DNA from: Ptychodera flava
Taxonomy: Eukaryota > Hemichordata > Enteropneusta > Ptychoderidae
Direction of reading: 5' to 3'
Length of the DNA: 64,000 nucleotides
NCBI RefSeq assembly: GCF_041260155.1
Contig: NC_091947.1
Coordinates: forward strand, 26,050,115-26,114,114
The notes under the pieces are model-generated. The model was not told the DNA's origin and did no database searches. It was given only the letters and a program-made list of their open reading frames with translations. A program made the translations under genes and the position numbers. Shown here piece by piece: positions 1-9,681 of the stretch. Position 1 is the stretch's first letter, and each line of letters begins with the position of its first letter.

Positions 1-895
1 TTGCAGTTTGGTATGGGAAAACTTGAAATGGCACTGATTTTGGCATCAACAGGTTTTACCTCACCCTGTCCTACAGTATGTCCGAGGTAAGTCACCCTCG
101 CCCAACCAAACTCAGATTTGGCAAGGTTGACAGTCAACATTGCTTTACTCAGTCTCTCAAAGAACTTCCGCATGAGCTTGATGTGTTCCTCCCAGGTGTC
201 ACTATACAGGACGACGTCGTCAACGTAAGCTGCACACCGTCTAGCCCGGATATGACGTCGTTGATCATCCGTTGGAACGTTGCCGGAGAGTTCTTCATTC
301 CGAATGGCATCACCTTGTACTGGAACAATCCGTCTGGTGTAACAAAGGCGGATATTTCACGAGCACGATCCGTCAGAGGGACTTGCCAAAATCCCTTCAG
401 TAGGTCAAATTTCGTCACATACTTGGCTTTTCCCACTCGGTCGATGCAGTCATCAATCCTCGGGATTGGGAAAGTGTCTGTCTTTGTTAAAGTGTTGACC
501 TTCCTAAAGTCCGTGCACATACGATAACTGTGATCTGATTTGGGAACAAGTATACACGGCGAACTCCAGTTACTTTTACTGGGTTCAATAAAGTCATTGT
601 CCAGCAGGTATTTGACTTCTTCCTGGAGATATTTTGCTTTTGTTGGATTCAGTCTGTATGGATGTTGTTTTACAGGCTTACTGTCCCCAACATCAACGTC
701 GTGATAGATGACGTTTGTCCTCGTTGGAACATCTTGAAACAGGTGTTTATATTCGTGGAGCAGTTCTTTCACCTGTTGTTGTTGTTCTGGCTGGAGGTGT
801 GCCAACTTTGTAGACTCCAGCTTCTCCAGGATTTCTGAGTTCTGAAGCTTGACCGAGCCCAGCTTTGAGTTTAGAGTATTTTCACTCAAGTCAGT
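1..895 (-). pseudogene. Ty3/gypsy reverse transcriptase, 3' truncated by window
   Basis: The frame 889-236 contains the typical series of gypsy RT blocks: YRLNPTKAKYLQEEVKYLL, SPCILVPKSD, MCTDFRKVNTLTK, FPIPRIDDCID, TKFDLLKGFWQVPL, MPFGMKNSPATFQRMIN. A single-base frame break near 230 moves the catalytic YVDD box (216-227) into another frame. That frame continues to the window edge with WARVTYLGH. RNase H would follow left of base 1. An in-frame acidic linker joins it to the integrase side, with stops near 969. Confidence 0.87.
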
Positions 896-968
896 TTCAG
901 TATCACTATCTTCATAATGGTTTGAACTGACTGCACTGACAGGCTGAGTTATAGTAGGATTATCCCTA

Positions 969-2000
969 TCACAAATATGGCTTAAGCATATTTATGTGAC
1001 ATAGCTGTTTTTGTTTTCGCCTGTCAGGTGTTATTATGATGTAATTTAAATCACTCAATTTCTTATCAATTAGGTATGGCCCAAAGTAACGAGCATGGAG
1101 TGGTTTGCCAGGAATTGGAAGTAGAACAAGAACTTTTTGACCTGGTTCAAACTTCCGTTTTGAGGTGTTTTTATCGTATTTGGTTTTCATTGACTGCTGA
1201 GATGACTCAAGATTTTCTCTGGCTAATTCACATGCTTTAGAGAGTTTTGTACGAAAATCTGACACATATTGCAAATATTCAGACAATCATCATCGTCTGA
1301 TAGGAATTTCTCTTTAACGAGCTTAAGTGGGCCACGGACTGTATGTCCAAATACAAGCTCAAATGGGCTAAAACCAAGAGACTCTTGAATTGACTCTCTA
1401 ACAGCAAAGAGCAGAAAATGAATTCCTTCATCCCACTGCTTCTCTGTGTCAAAACAGTAGGTCCTAATCATGTTTTTCAAAGTTTGATGAAATCGCTCAA
1501 GAGCACCCTGACTTTCTGGATGATAGGCGGATGACCTATACTGTTTAATGCCTAGCTGATCCATTACTTGTTGAAAAATACCAGACATAAAGTTGGAGCC
1601 TTGATCGGACTGGACACATTTAGGGAGGCCAAATAAAGTGAAAAATTTGACTAAAGCTCTCACTATAGTCTTTGTCTTTATGTTTCTCAGTGGTATGGCT
1701 TCTGGGAACCGGTTGATGTACACATAATTGTCACATGTACTCATTTCCTGATCTTGTTTTTGGTAGGGGCCCAAACACAGTCTATTAGTATCCTACTAAA
1801 TGGTTCTTGAAATGCAGGAATTGGCTGTAAAGGGGCCTTTGGAATGGTCTGATTCGGCTTTCCTACCATTTGACATGTGTGACAAGTTTTACAGAAATGT
1901 GCTACATCCTGCCTGAGATTAGGCCAATAAAAGTGACTGAGAATTTTATGATAAGTTTTCCTGACTCCTAAGTGACCAGCCCAGGCGTTTCATGGGCCAG
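969..2000 (-). pseudogene. Integrase of the element, placed upstream of RT, frameshifted
   Basis: From about 1990 to 1860 the minus strand encodes an H2C2 zinc-binding domain (HLG... HKILSHFYWPNL ... CKTCHTC). The catalytic core follows at 1774-1300, with FPEAIPL, the second Asp in QSDQGSNF, and the Glu in SQGALERFHQTLK. The first catalytic Asp region falls at a frame break near 1770. The C-terminal GPY/F module is in the 1286-969 frame (RYFGPYLIDKKL, ending HINMLKPYL). The three domains are collinear and precede the RT, the inverse of most Ty3/gypsy elements. Confidence 0.87.
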
Positions 2001-2323
2001 GCGCAATATTTCAGCACGATAGGGCTTTGGAACACAATTTGATGTTTTATAGCCCAATCGTCATCAACCAAAACATCTGGAGGTCTCCATTACGCATGAG
2101 AATACCAGATTTGTATAATAGGAAACAGAGCTATCTGAAGTTTTACCTTCATCATCTACCCTGTCAAACAAAGACAAAATATCTGAGTCTTTGTGTTGTT
2201 CTGCAATGAGATTTGATCTAGAAAATGTCTGACTTTGGTCAGCAGAAGTTTTACTGGAAGTTTCAAATCCACGAGGGATAACGGAATGATCCGTGTCAAA
2301 CACCTGACTGAGAAAGGTGTCAT

Positions 2324-2898
2324 TTAAGTCAACATCTGTGACATTATTTTTGAGAGTATTTTGATTCTCGGAAGTTTTCTTTGACATGGCTCGAGTAATG
2401 GCACATGAAGGAATAAATCGGGTATCTCTTGTTCAATTGGCTCTGGATCCTGATCTAAACTAGGATTATCAGTCACAAGTGGATTAGTAATGACCTTGTC
2501 CCCAGCAAGGTCGTTTCCAAGAAGAAGGTGAATCCCTTCAAAAGGCAAAAAAGGCCTAATACCTAAAGTCACAGGTCCAGAAACAAAGTCCGAAGACAAA
2601 TAGACATTATGGAGAGGAACAGGAATGTAGTCATTACAATCTACCCCCTTAATAAGAACTTTAGAACCTGAAAATGACTTTTCAGAAAACGGCAGGGTAT
2701 CTGCCAACAAAGAGACTGGGAAGCCCCGGTATCTCTTAAAATTTTGACAGGGGTAGCGGAAGAGAAATCACTAGAAAGTGATATAAAACCATCATGAATA
2801 AATGGTTCGAAAATACCCATAATGCTATCTTGAGAAGAATTGACCTTGACCTCATTAATTGGGGATAAGAGGGGTTTAACCTCAGAAAATGTGTTCAC
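2324..2898 (-). pseudogene. Aspartic protease region of the element, frameshifted
   Basis: The 2898-2641 frame contains VKILRDTGASQSL, the catalytic DTGA motif of retroviral-type aspartic proteases. The continuation lies in another frame (2710-2324) and holds IHLLLGNDLAGDKV, matching the conserved C-terminal part of the fold. One frame break near 2710 separates them. It sits directly after the gag zinc knuckle, as expected for processing of Gag-Pol. Confidence 0.78.
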
Positions 2899-2972
2899 AC
2901 ATTATTAGACTCTAATTGAGTTGATGAAGAAATAAAGCCGGTGGGCTTAGATCCACTTTGACACTTTGACCT

Positions 2973-4308
2973 TCACGTTTTCTTTTCAATTTGAAACAAC
3001 TCTGACATTAAATGGCCGTCTTTCTTACAATAATTACAAGAAAGTGTACCGAACTGTTTGTCAGAAGGAGATTGAGACTTGGGATCTGATGATGTGGGAG
3101 TGTTACTTGAACTCTGTGAACTGTTGTCATTTGATTTTCTACTCTCCTTTGAAAAATTCTTGGATGAAAAGGAGGAGTTAAATTTACCTGCATTGTTTCT
3201 GTATGAAAAGGACTGGGATGGTTTGCTGAGAAATGAAGATTTGTGGGTCAATGAATAATCATCGGCCAAACGTGCAGCAACCTCAATGTATCTGCCTTTT
3301 GTTCATTGATAAATGTCTTGATGTCACTCCGAATGCACCTTTTAAATTCTCAATCAAAACAAGCTGTCGTAATTTGTCATAATTCTGACTGACCTTTTCA
3401 GAAGAACACCAACGATCAAACAGTTGTTCTTTTGTTCGAGCAAATTCAACATAAGTTTGATCTTTCACCTTCTCACAATCCCTAAATTTCTGACGGTAAG
3501 CTTCAGGCACCAATTCATAGCCCTTGAGAATTAATTCCTTCACAGAATCATAATTTGAAGCCTGCTCTACTGACAACTGAATGTAAATTTCTCTGGCTTT
3601 ACCCACCAAAGCACTCTGCAAAAGCATAGACCAGGACTCCTTAGGCCAATTCAGACTCTGAGCAATTTTCTCAAAATGAAGGAAATATTTATCAACATCC
3701 TTTTCTTGGAAAGGGGGAACTAACCTGAAATGCTTAGTGATGTCAAACTTGTCTGAAGGGAAGAATTTTCCTGACTGTCCAAGCTCTAAACGTTTTATTT
3801 CTAACTGCAGTCGGTGTTCTGCTAATTCTCTTTCCTTTTCTTTTTCCTCTCTTTCTTTCTCCCTTTGTCTTTCTTCCATTTGCAATTCTTTTTCTTTCAT
3901 TTCCAATTCCCTCTCTTTCTGTCTTTCTTCCATTCTAACTGCATTTGTATTTTTTCTTTTTCTAATGCCTGTCTCTCCTTTTCCATTTGTAATTCTTTTT
4001 CTTTCATTTGTAATTCTTTTTCTTTTTCTAATGCCAATTTTTTTAGCTCGAAATCTGCCTGTATTTCTAATTCATTTTTTGAGTTCGAAGGAAGACTCAG
4101 GCTCATAATCTTTTAAGGCAGACTCCTCAAAATGGCCAGAATTAACTAAATGTTTTGCAATCTTGAACTGTATTTCTCGCTTGCGCATAGATCTTTTGAC
4201 ATCTACTTTAAGGAAATTGGCCAGTGCTATGAGGTTGTCTTTTCTGAGGGAATTAAATGTGTCCTGATCAAGGTCATCCATAAATTCGTCTGGCTTGAAT
4301 TCCGCCAT
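2973..4308 (-). pseudogene. gag of the Gmr1-like element, SCAN-like capsid, frameshifted
   Basis: The first ORF begins MAEFKPDEFMDDLD at 4308. A very charged Glu/Lys/Arg coiled-coil region follows (about 4100-3790, crossing two frames). Next comes a capsid-like domain (about 3790-3300) with the stretches VPEAYRQKFR, TKEQLFDRW and LRQLVLIENLKGAF, which match the layout of the vertebrate SCAN domain. After a Ser-rich linker there is a nucleocapsid zinc knuckle near 3030 (CNYCKKDGH); its last cysteine is not in frame. At least three frame breaks separate the pieces, so no intact Gag is made. The role of the intact family protein is particle assembly and RNA packaging. Confidence 0.82.
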
Positions 4309-4389
4309 GATTGAATTTCGCTGAGTTCACAGTATACAGTAGTTTTGAAAAGGTAGGCAAAATGTTGTCAAACGGCTCAAAATATTCGT

Positions 4390-4407
4390 CTCCCGGACGA
4401 GCCCCCA
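4390..4407 (-). other. Primer-binding site, tRNA-Pro type
   Basis: The minus strand reads TGGGGGCTCGTCCGGGAG, starting three bases after the LTR end. It differs only at the last base from the well-known 18-base site complementary to the 3' end of proline tRNA. Minus-strand DNA synthesis of the element would therefore be primed by tRNA-Pro. Confidence 0.8.
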
Positions 4408-4470
4408 ATTTGTTACGTGCAGAGAAAAACGAACAAAAGGGTGAACTCAGCAGTTTACGTTTAAACAAAA

Positions 4471-4476
4471 TTTATT
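4471..4476 (-). terminator. AATAAA polyadenylation signal in the LTR
   Basis: The minus strand carries AATAAA about 290 bases downstream of the TATA box and 60 bases before the LTR inner end, consistent with an R-U5 arrangement. Confidence 0.4.
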
Positions 4477-4760
4477 ACGAAAACAAACTAATTGCTAAGT
4501 CAGGGACAGAGTACAAGCTTTAAAAGTGTACAGACTACTTATCTCAGCTGGGACGGCAAAGCTCCAGTCTCAGAGTTGTAACAGTCAGTCGGATGAATGA
4601 ACAGTCCTTTGGCTTGCAGGCTTGAAGCTGCACAAAGTCCACAGTATAAATCCAGCGTTGACAGTGAAGGTCTTGAAAAGTCTTGAGAATGACTACTGCT
4701 GGAGTTTAGTAACACACAAGAGACACGATCCAAAAGTCTGACTGGAAGCTGTGCACGTCC

Positions 4761-4769
4761 CTTTTTATA
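4761..4769 (-). promoter_or_regulatory. TATA box of the LTR promoter
   Basis: The minus strand reads TATAAAAAG near the middle of the LTR, about 350 bp before its inner end. This is the expected place for the U3 promoter of an LTR retrotransposon. Confidence 0.5.
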
Positions 4770-4982
4770 AAGGCATATAAGAACAATCTAGAACTTTTAT
4801 TGACATGCTAATTACTGTTCTAAAATTATCTCCCTTACACAACTAATCAACTTTCCAGAACATTCCAAACATGACTAATTGAATTCAAGGTTGTGAGGTC
4901 ATCAGGGCAGTGACCTTGAGAATGTTCTAGACTAATTGAACTCAGGTCATGATGAGTGTGGGGGGAAATGACCTACATAACA

Positions 4983-6427
4983 GTATATCAAAAACTACAA
5001 AAAACGATATCGGCCGACCATTCTCACGACTCATTTCATTGACAAAAAAAGTTGTCCATCAAATGGTATCGGGACCACCGGTACGCATGGGTGCAGCGTT
5101 GCTTCAAGTTGTTGATCAAAGTTTGAGGCCGAACCTCGGGACCGGACTGACTGGTGTAAAGCAGTACTGAGGTTCGGCCTTCGGCCTCAAACTTTCGATC
5201 GACTATCCAAGCAACCGTGACGCTCTACGCACCACCTAGGCTAGGTACCTGCACCTATGATCGATATCAGTTCACTTACACGGAACACGATAATGTTCAC
5301 GCGTACTGTACATGACCAGTCAGCAAGAGTTAGAAAATATTTGTGAAAAATGCAAAGATATAATCGTCATTGCATAATAATACATTTTGTGTCAGAATTT
5401 TAAAACTTCAGTAGTCGTATGAAAGCCGACACGCGACGGCAGAACTGCGTATGTATCCCGCCCACCGCGGCCGTAGCTCCGCTGCCCCGCTGAACACCTG
5501 ACCTCAGCAGGTCACCGGGTCAGTAAACTTGTGATGTTTGGCGCGCAGAATACGAAAACTTCCACGCTTGTCCGTCTGCAAATTTTATACATTTCCGCGC
5601 GTAAACTCTGTTGAGAGTTCGATGACTCCTATGGTAATACCACGCCAGGGGGGCGCACACCGATACACTCGTAACATGTCGAGTTTTATACTTTCCGTCG
5701 TTAGGCGCAGGTAATTCTTCATTCAAACTGCGAAATATTGATAAACATACAATTTGAAATATACCTTAGAGGTTAAATCAATCAAGATGTGCCAATTCTA
5801 AGCCATTTATTTGTTTTCCTTCTGCACCATAAAAGCACAGAACTGCATAGGGTAAGCCACGGGGGTCACGTATAATGGCGTTCGAAAATGGTGTCAGGCA
5901 GTAAATGGAAGAGCGTCACTCACGCTCGACCGACCGAGTAAAAAATACAGAAAAAGAGCAATTTCTGCCGAAAATCGAAGAAATTAGCGCATGAAAATAT
6001 TCTAAATTTAATGACATACAAATTAGGGTTTACCGACTTCAATTTTCTTTCTCAAAATCGCTTTAATTAACCATTTACCACCAGAACCTCCAACGGGGGT
6101 GCCGACGACTGATCGGAATAAATAAACTTTCAACTCTCTCGCGAGACTGAAACGGGAGTTTAAAGAATCGCATTTTTAGTCAAATTTCGGGATTTTATGA
6201 CACAATTTGTATACCATCATATTCCTGAAATCGTAGAGAACCTGGAGCCCAAAATCACGCCGTTCTTCGACCTATAGCGCGAGAACGGGGCAAAATAAGA
6301 AACAAGATTACAATTGTGCACGGGAAAAGATTTTACTATGTAGTAGTAATCATGACTCCAAAAAGAACTGACTTCAGCTGACAAAAATCAGTTGATTTAT
6401 AGAAACAATGGAAGTACATGTACATAC
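4983..6427. other. Presumed sideroflexin intron flanking the retrotransposon
   Basis: No sideroflexin exon or other coding signal is visible here. The stretch contains a foldback at 5080-5235, a GC-richer part at 5400-5720 and otherwise plain sequence. Short ORFs in it resemble nothing recognisable. Confidence 0.5.
5080..5235. repeat. Imperfect foldback (inverted repeat)
   Basis: The core arms read AAGTTTGAGGCCGAACCTC on the left and its complement, with a small insertion, on the right. Pairing extends outward imperfectly to about 75 bases per arm. It resembles a decayed miniature inverted-repeat element. Confidence 0.6.
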
Positions 6428-6598
6428 TTGTACCAGGTCATCATGCAACCAGTGATGGTCATATTCATCGGAACCTGAGCTGACATTCTTCCTATCAGTA
6501 CTGTCTTTTCATTGGTGTCTGGATGGAACGCTGAGTCGTATCGATACTTGGCCTTCCACAGCTCATCTTCAGTCACACTTGACGGTAACTTCCCATCC
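6428..6598 (-). CDS. SFXN: Sideroflexin coding exon 2
   Basis: The acceptor is ...AACCAG and the donor is GTATGT, with phase 2 at both ends. It carries the family signature [18 protein letters not shown]. Confidence 0.9.
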
Positions 6599-7356
6599 CT
6601 GGTTACAAACACACAGAGAATACATGAAGCATTCAGTTTAACCAATTTACCATCACCAAGTTGAGTTTTAGAAAGGCTTACCGGTATATGAAAAACAGAA
6701 GAACTCTACAACGGTGCAAATGGCTGGATGTCTTTTTTATTTCACTTCAAAACGGTAAAAACTGGGGAAGAAAACCTGCAAAACTTTGGAGTATAAAGGT
6801 TCCAGTTGGAATTTACTTTATCAACTTTCTACTTTGATTTATTACCTAACTCAGGAGGATATGATACTGCATTTGTGAGTTGCCAAATCCACTGAGGGTC
6901 TCAGGAATGCCTTTCCCTGCCTACACAAAATATTCTGACCTAAAAGTGTCCATCGTCCATTCATTTTACGTCACATTATTAGGTCAAACTGACTTGAAAG
7001 CCTGTTCTAGTGTGTATAATCTTCGTACAATTACACCTATAATGTATGGGTCAGTGTGCACCTGATATACTCAAAAACAAGTTCCAACATCGTATGAAAT
7101 ATCTTTGCAAAGTGTTTGTCAAGATATGACAGAACATGTAAAGAAACATTTGAACTTACTTGTAAAGTGTCACAATTTTCTTGGCTTCTTCAAGCTGACT
7201 GTTGCTAAGCAACACGTTGAGGGGATTGGTGACGGTGAAGAAGTGTTTGGCCCTTCCAACGTAGGTGCTTTGGTCCCACCGAGGTTCATTGATATTCACT
7301 TTGATTTGGGAAGGTACAAAGTCATCCGCTGGCTGCTGCTGTTCTGCTACAGACAT
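6428..7356 (-). CDS. SFXN: Sideroflexin (SFXN1/3-like), first two coding exons, partial
   Basis: Two exons, 7160-7356 and 6428-6598, join in matching phase to give about 122 N-terminal residues. They match sideroflexins closely: [26 protein letters not shown], then [16 protein letters not shown] and the hallmark [19 protein letters not shown]. Sideroflexins are multi-pass carriers of the mitochondrial inner membrane; SFXN1 and SFXN3 carry serine for one-carbon metabolism. The start is ATG at 7356, preceded by a possible splice acceptor, so a 5' UTR exon may lie further right. Later exons (membrane segments after CMMTWYK) are not found before 4983 and must lie beyond the left edge, with the LTR element in the intron. 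SFXN1/3 versus other paralogues is not resolved. Confidence 0.9.
7160..7356 (-). CDS. SFXN: Sideroflexin coding exon 1
   Basis: Encodes the start Met to YK, with [17 protein letters not shown]. It ends at a GTAAGT donor in phase 2. Confidence 0.88.
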
Positions 7357-8477
7357 GGTGTATCTGCATAGATATGAATAGGGAATTAAATATTGACACT
7401 CATATGATGTAATAATTTATGGCATCAAACCTGATACAATGATCATATCAATTAAAAGTAAAACATGGCAAAGTCTGTGAGACATTATTTCCAATATTAT
7501 GTTGGATCATGATCCTGAACCACCAGTAATATTAAAATGGAGGTACACGTACCAGATGTCTGGCATTGGTAAGTGTACCCTGCTAGCTAGCATGCTCAGT
7601 ATCCCCGTCAAGATTGTCCCAGAATTGACAAATTTGTGAGTGATATACATGCACAATCATGTAGTTTAACGAATCACTTGGTTAGGTACATGCTGTCACT
7701 CATCCCTTGTCAGCACTATGCAACTGCTGTTGATAATAACTGTAGCAACACTTATGCCATGGGTGAGAATGCAGAGACAACATGAACATGTACTGTACAT
7801 TTACACCTAGTTGTATATGTATGTGCTTACATTTTGTATCAGTTTATTAATGCCCATCAAGATGGCAGTACATTACTGTGAAGACCAATTATTTTCTCTG
7901 ACATCAGGACCAAAGTTAAAGGAAATCAATGGACAGTACCCGAGCTAAATAAACCTATCCCAAAACAATTCTGTCTATTAGAAGCTGTGTAGAAGTGACG
8001 ATACAGCAATATTAACCCGAGAAATATTCCCATTACAACTTCGCAATAATTTTGTTGGAAAATTTTGTGACTGATAATAATATGATTCACTGGAGGAAAG
8101 TTTGTTTTTTTAAATTGTATTTGAAATTAATCTTTTCTATACTACCTGCATCCCCTGCAACTTCAAGTCTGAAATTTCTCCAATGTCAAAATTCTAAAGT
8201 AAAATATTATACCTTATGTCAGCACAGTAACCTTCAAACCATCCCCACAAGTTCTTTTTTAATTAAAGTGTGTATCATACATAATTATTAAATCTGCTGC
8301 ATGGTTTTGACCAGCTCAAGCACAACAAAGCATGTCAGAAAATGCTATTTTAATTTAAACATCCATGAGATTTGTATGAATTGAAAGTGCATGCCTCTTT
8401 GGCATCATGAAACAGATATTTTCTTGATCATTTCTTTTTAATTACACAAAGACATGTACAGAAAATAGGACAAGGTG

Positions 8478-9681
8478 CAGTGTTGAATCTAGGATCTTAG
8501 GATTGGGGGACATTTGGGCCCACTGCCTTAAATTTTGGGGGACAATTTTTTGGCAGCAAATTTGCATATTAATCTGCATATTAAATTAGCATTTATTTAA
8601 AATAAGTCTATGAAGTCTTTGTACATCTATTCAAGAATATAATTGTTTTGAATAAAGTATCACAAATTCACTCACATTCATAGAAAAGATGCAGCACATT
8701 CTGTTAGTCTCAAGAGATAATTCTTTCAGTATTATGCAAAAATACAATTGACAATTTCCCCACAGTGAGAAAAGTAAGTTCATTTGTCATTTCACAGCTC
8801 TCATTGATAGAGCAGGACTTTTTTAATGACTAAGTAGTCTCGATCTCTGCAGCAGTAAGTTCCCATAGACATAAAAGGGTAACCTAGGGAGTCTAGAGTG
8901 ATGACGCTTTGTCCTAAGCAAGTTTGGAAAATGGCCGACACCATGCATGTGCTGCAGGCAAAACAAACACAGCACAGCGTCCCGACTCTGACAATGCAAG
9001 CCGTGCAAGTATTAGTAAATGCATTCTTACTGAAGAACTTGACATATGACCCGTCTGGTATAAGATCTGAATAGATATTCACTGTTGTTCTCGCTAGATC
9101 GAATTTCTTGGCAAGCCATGCGTGACCGTGGCATAACGACTTTGACAAACAACATGCACCATCAAGCTACGTCTAGTATCTCGATCCATGTGGACACATG
9201 AAATGTTTCAGAAAATTTTGGAATTTAGTTTGATTTCCGCTTGATCAAGAACATGTTTTTCCTTTTTGAATGGAATAGGTGTGTTGGCTACATTTTTCAA
9301 AAACCTTTCTGTGTGAGAGTTAGTTTGAAATTACTCCCGTACGTGAATTTTTTTTCTCGTCACGGCTGTCAGTCAGTACATTCACAAACAAGTTTTATTG
9401 ACAATGTAACAAACGCGAATGTCATTTCAAAACGGACGTGTGCTGCTAAAGTATTTATAAATGAAATCATTGGTAACATTCTAGCAAAATATAGCAAATC
9501 ATCACGCAAAGTGGTTACGTTTAACAATGAAAGAAACACACGTTGACCTATTTACAGACCCCCCCCCCCCCCCCTCCCCTCTTTGTGAGTGCGCCCAAAG
9601 TGACGCACTGGGTAGATTTCAGAGCGGGATTTTTTGCTGAAACGCGTCAATCCCGCGATGGCCGCTCTAGATTCAACACTG
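8478..9681. mobile_element. hAT-like non-autonomous DNA transposon, 1.2 kb
   Basis: The ends are perfect 15-bp inverted repeats, CAGTGTTGAATCTAG at 8478 and its complement ending at 9681. They are flanked by 8-bp sequences acaaggtg and attaggtg, which match at six of eight positions. CAGNG ends plus 8-bp target duplications are characteristic of hAT transposons. Just inside the left end is a run of GGGGGACA-type repeats. No transposase domain is recognisable in either strand, so it is probably a deleted derivative. Confidence 0.62.
9559..9574. repeat. Poly-C tract
   Basis: Sixteen C in a row, inside the hAT-like element. Confidence 0.9.

Larger units (their letters stand above)
1..4982 (-). 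mobile_element. Gmr1-like Ty3/gypsy LTR retrotransposon, degenerate, cut by window edge
   Basis: All parts lie on the minus strand in the order 5' LTR (4411-4982), primer-binding site, gag, aspartic protease, integrase, reverse transcriptase. The RT is clearly Ty3/gypsy in sequence, yet integrase lies upstream of it, as in Ty1/copia. That order is the diagnostic of Gmr1-like elements, known from fish, sea urchins and ascidians. Reading frames are broken at several places (gag near 4100 and 3900, the zinc knuckle near 3000, protease near 2710, integrase near 1770 and 1280, RT near 230), so this copy is not autonomous. RNase H and the 3' LTR would lie left of base 1. It sits downstream of sideroflexin exon 2, in the same orientation, most likely in an intron. 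Confidence 0.9.
4411..4982 (-). repeat. 5' LTR of the Gmr1-like element
   Basis: The 572-bp segment is bounded by TGTTA at 4411 and TAACA ending at 4982, the usual TG...CA inverted termini. A primer-binding site starts three bases inside it. A TATA box and an AATAAA signal lie within it on the minus strand. The second LTR is outside the window, so identity between LTRs, insertion age and target-site duplication cannot be read. Confidence 0.82.

Noticed and set aside
78..527. 149-codon plus-strand ORF
   Set aside because: It is antisense to the reverse transcriptase of the LTR element and has no family resemblance.
3737..4116. Phe/Ser-rich plus-strand ORFs
   Set aside because: They are the complement of the Glu/Lys-rich coiled coil of gag.
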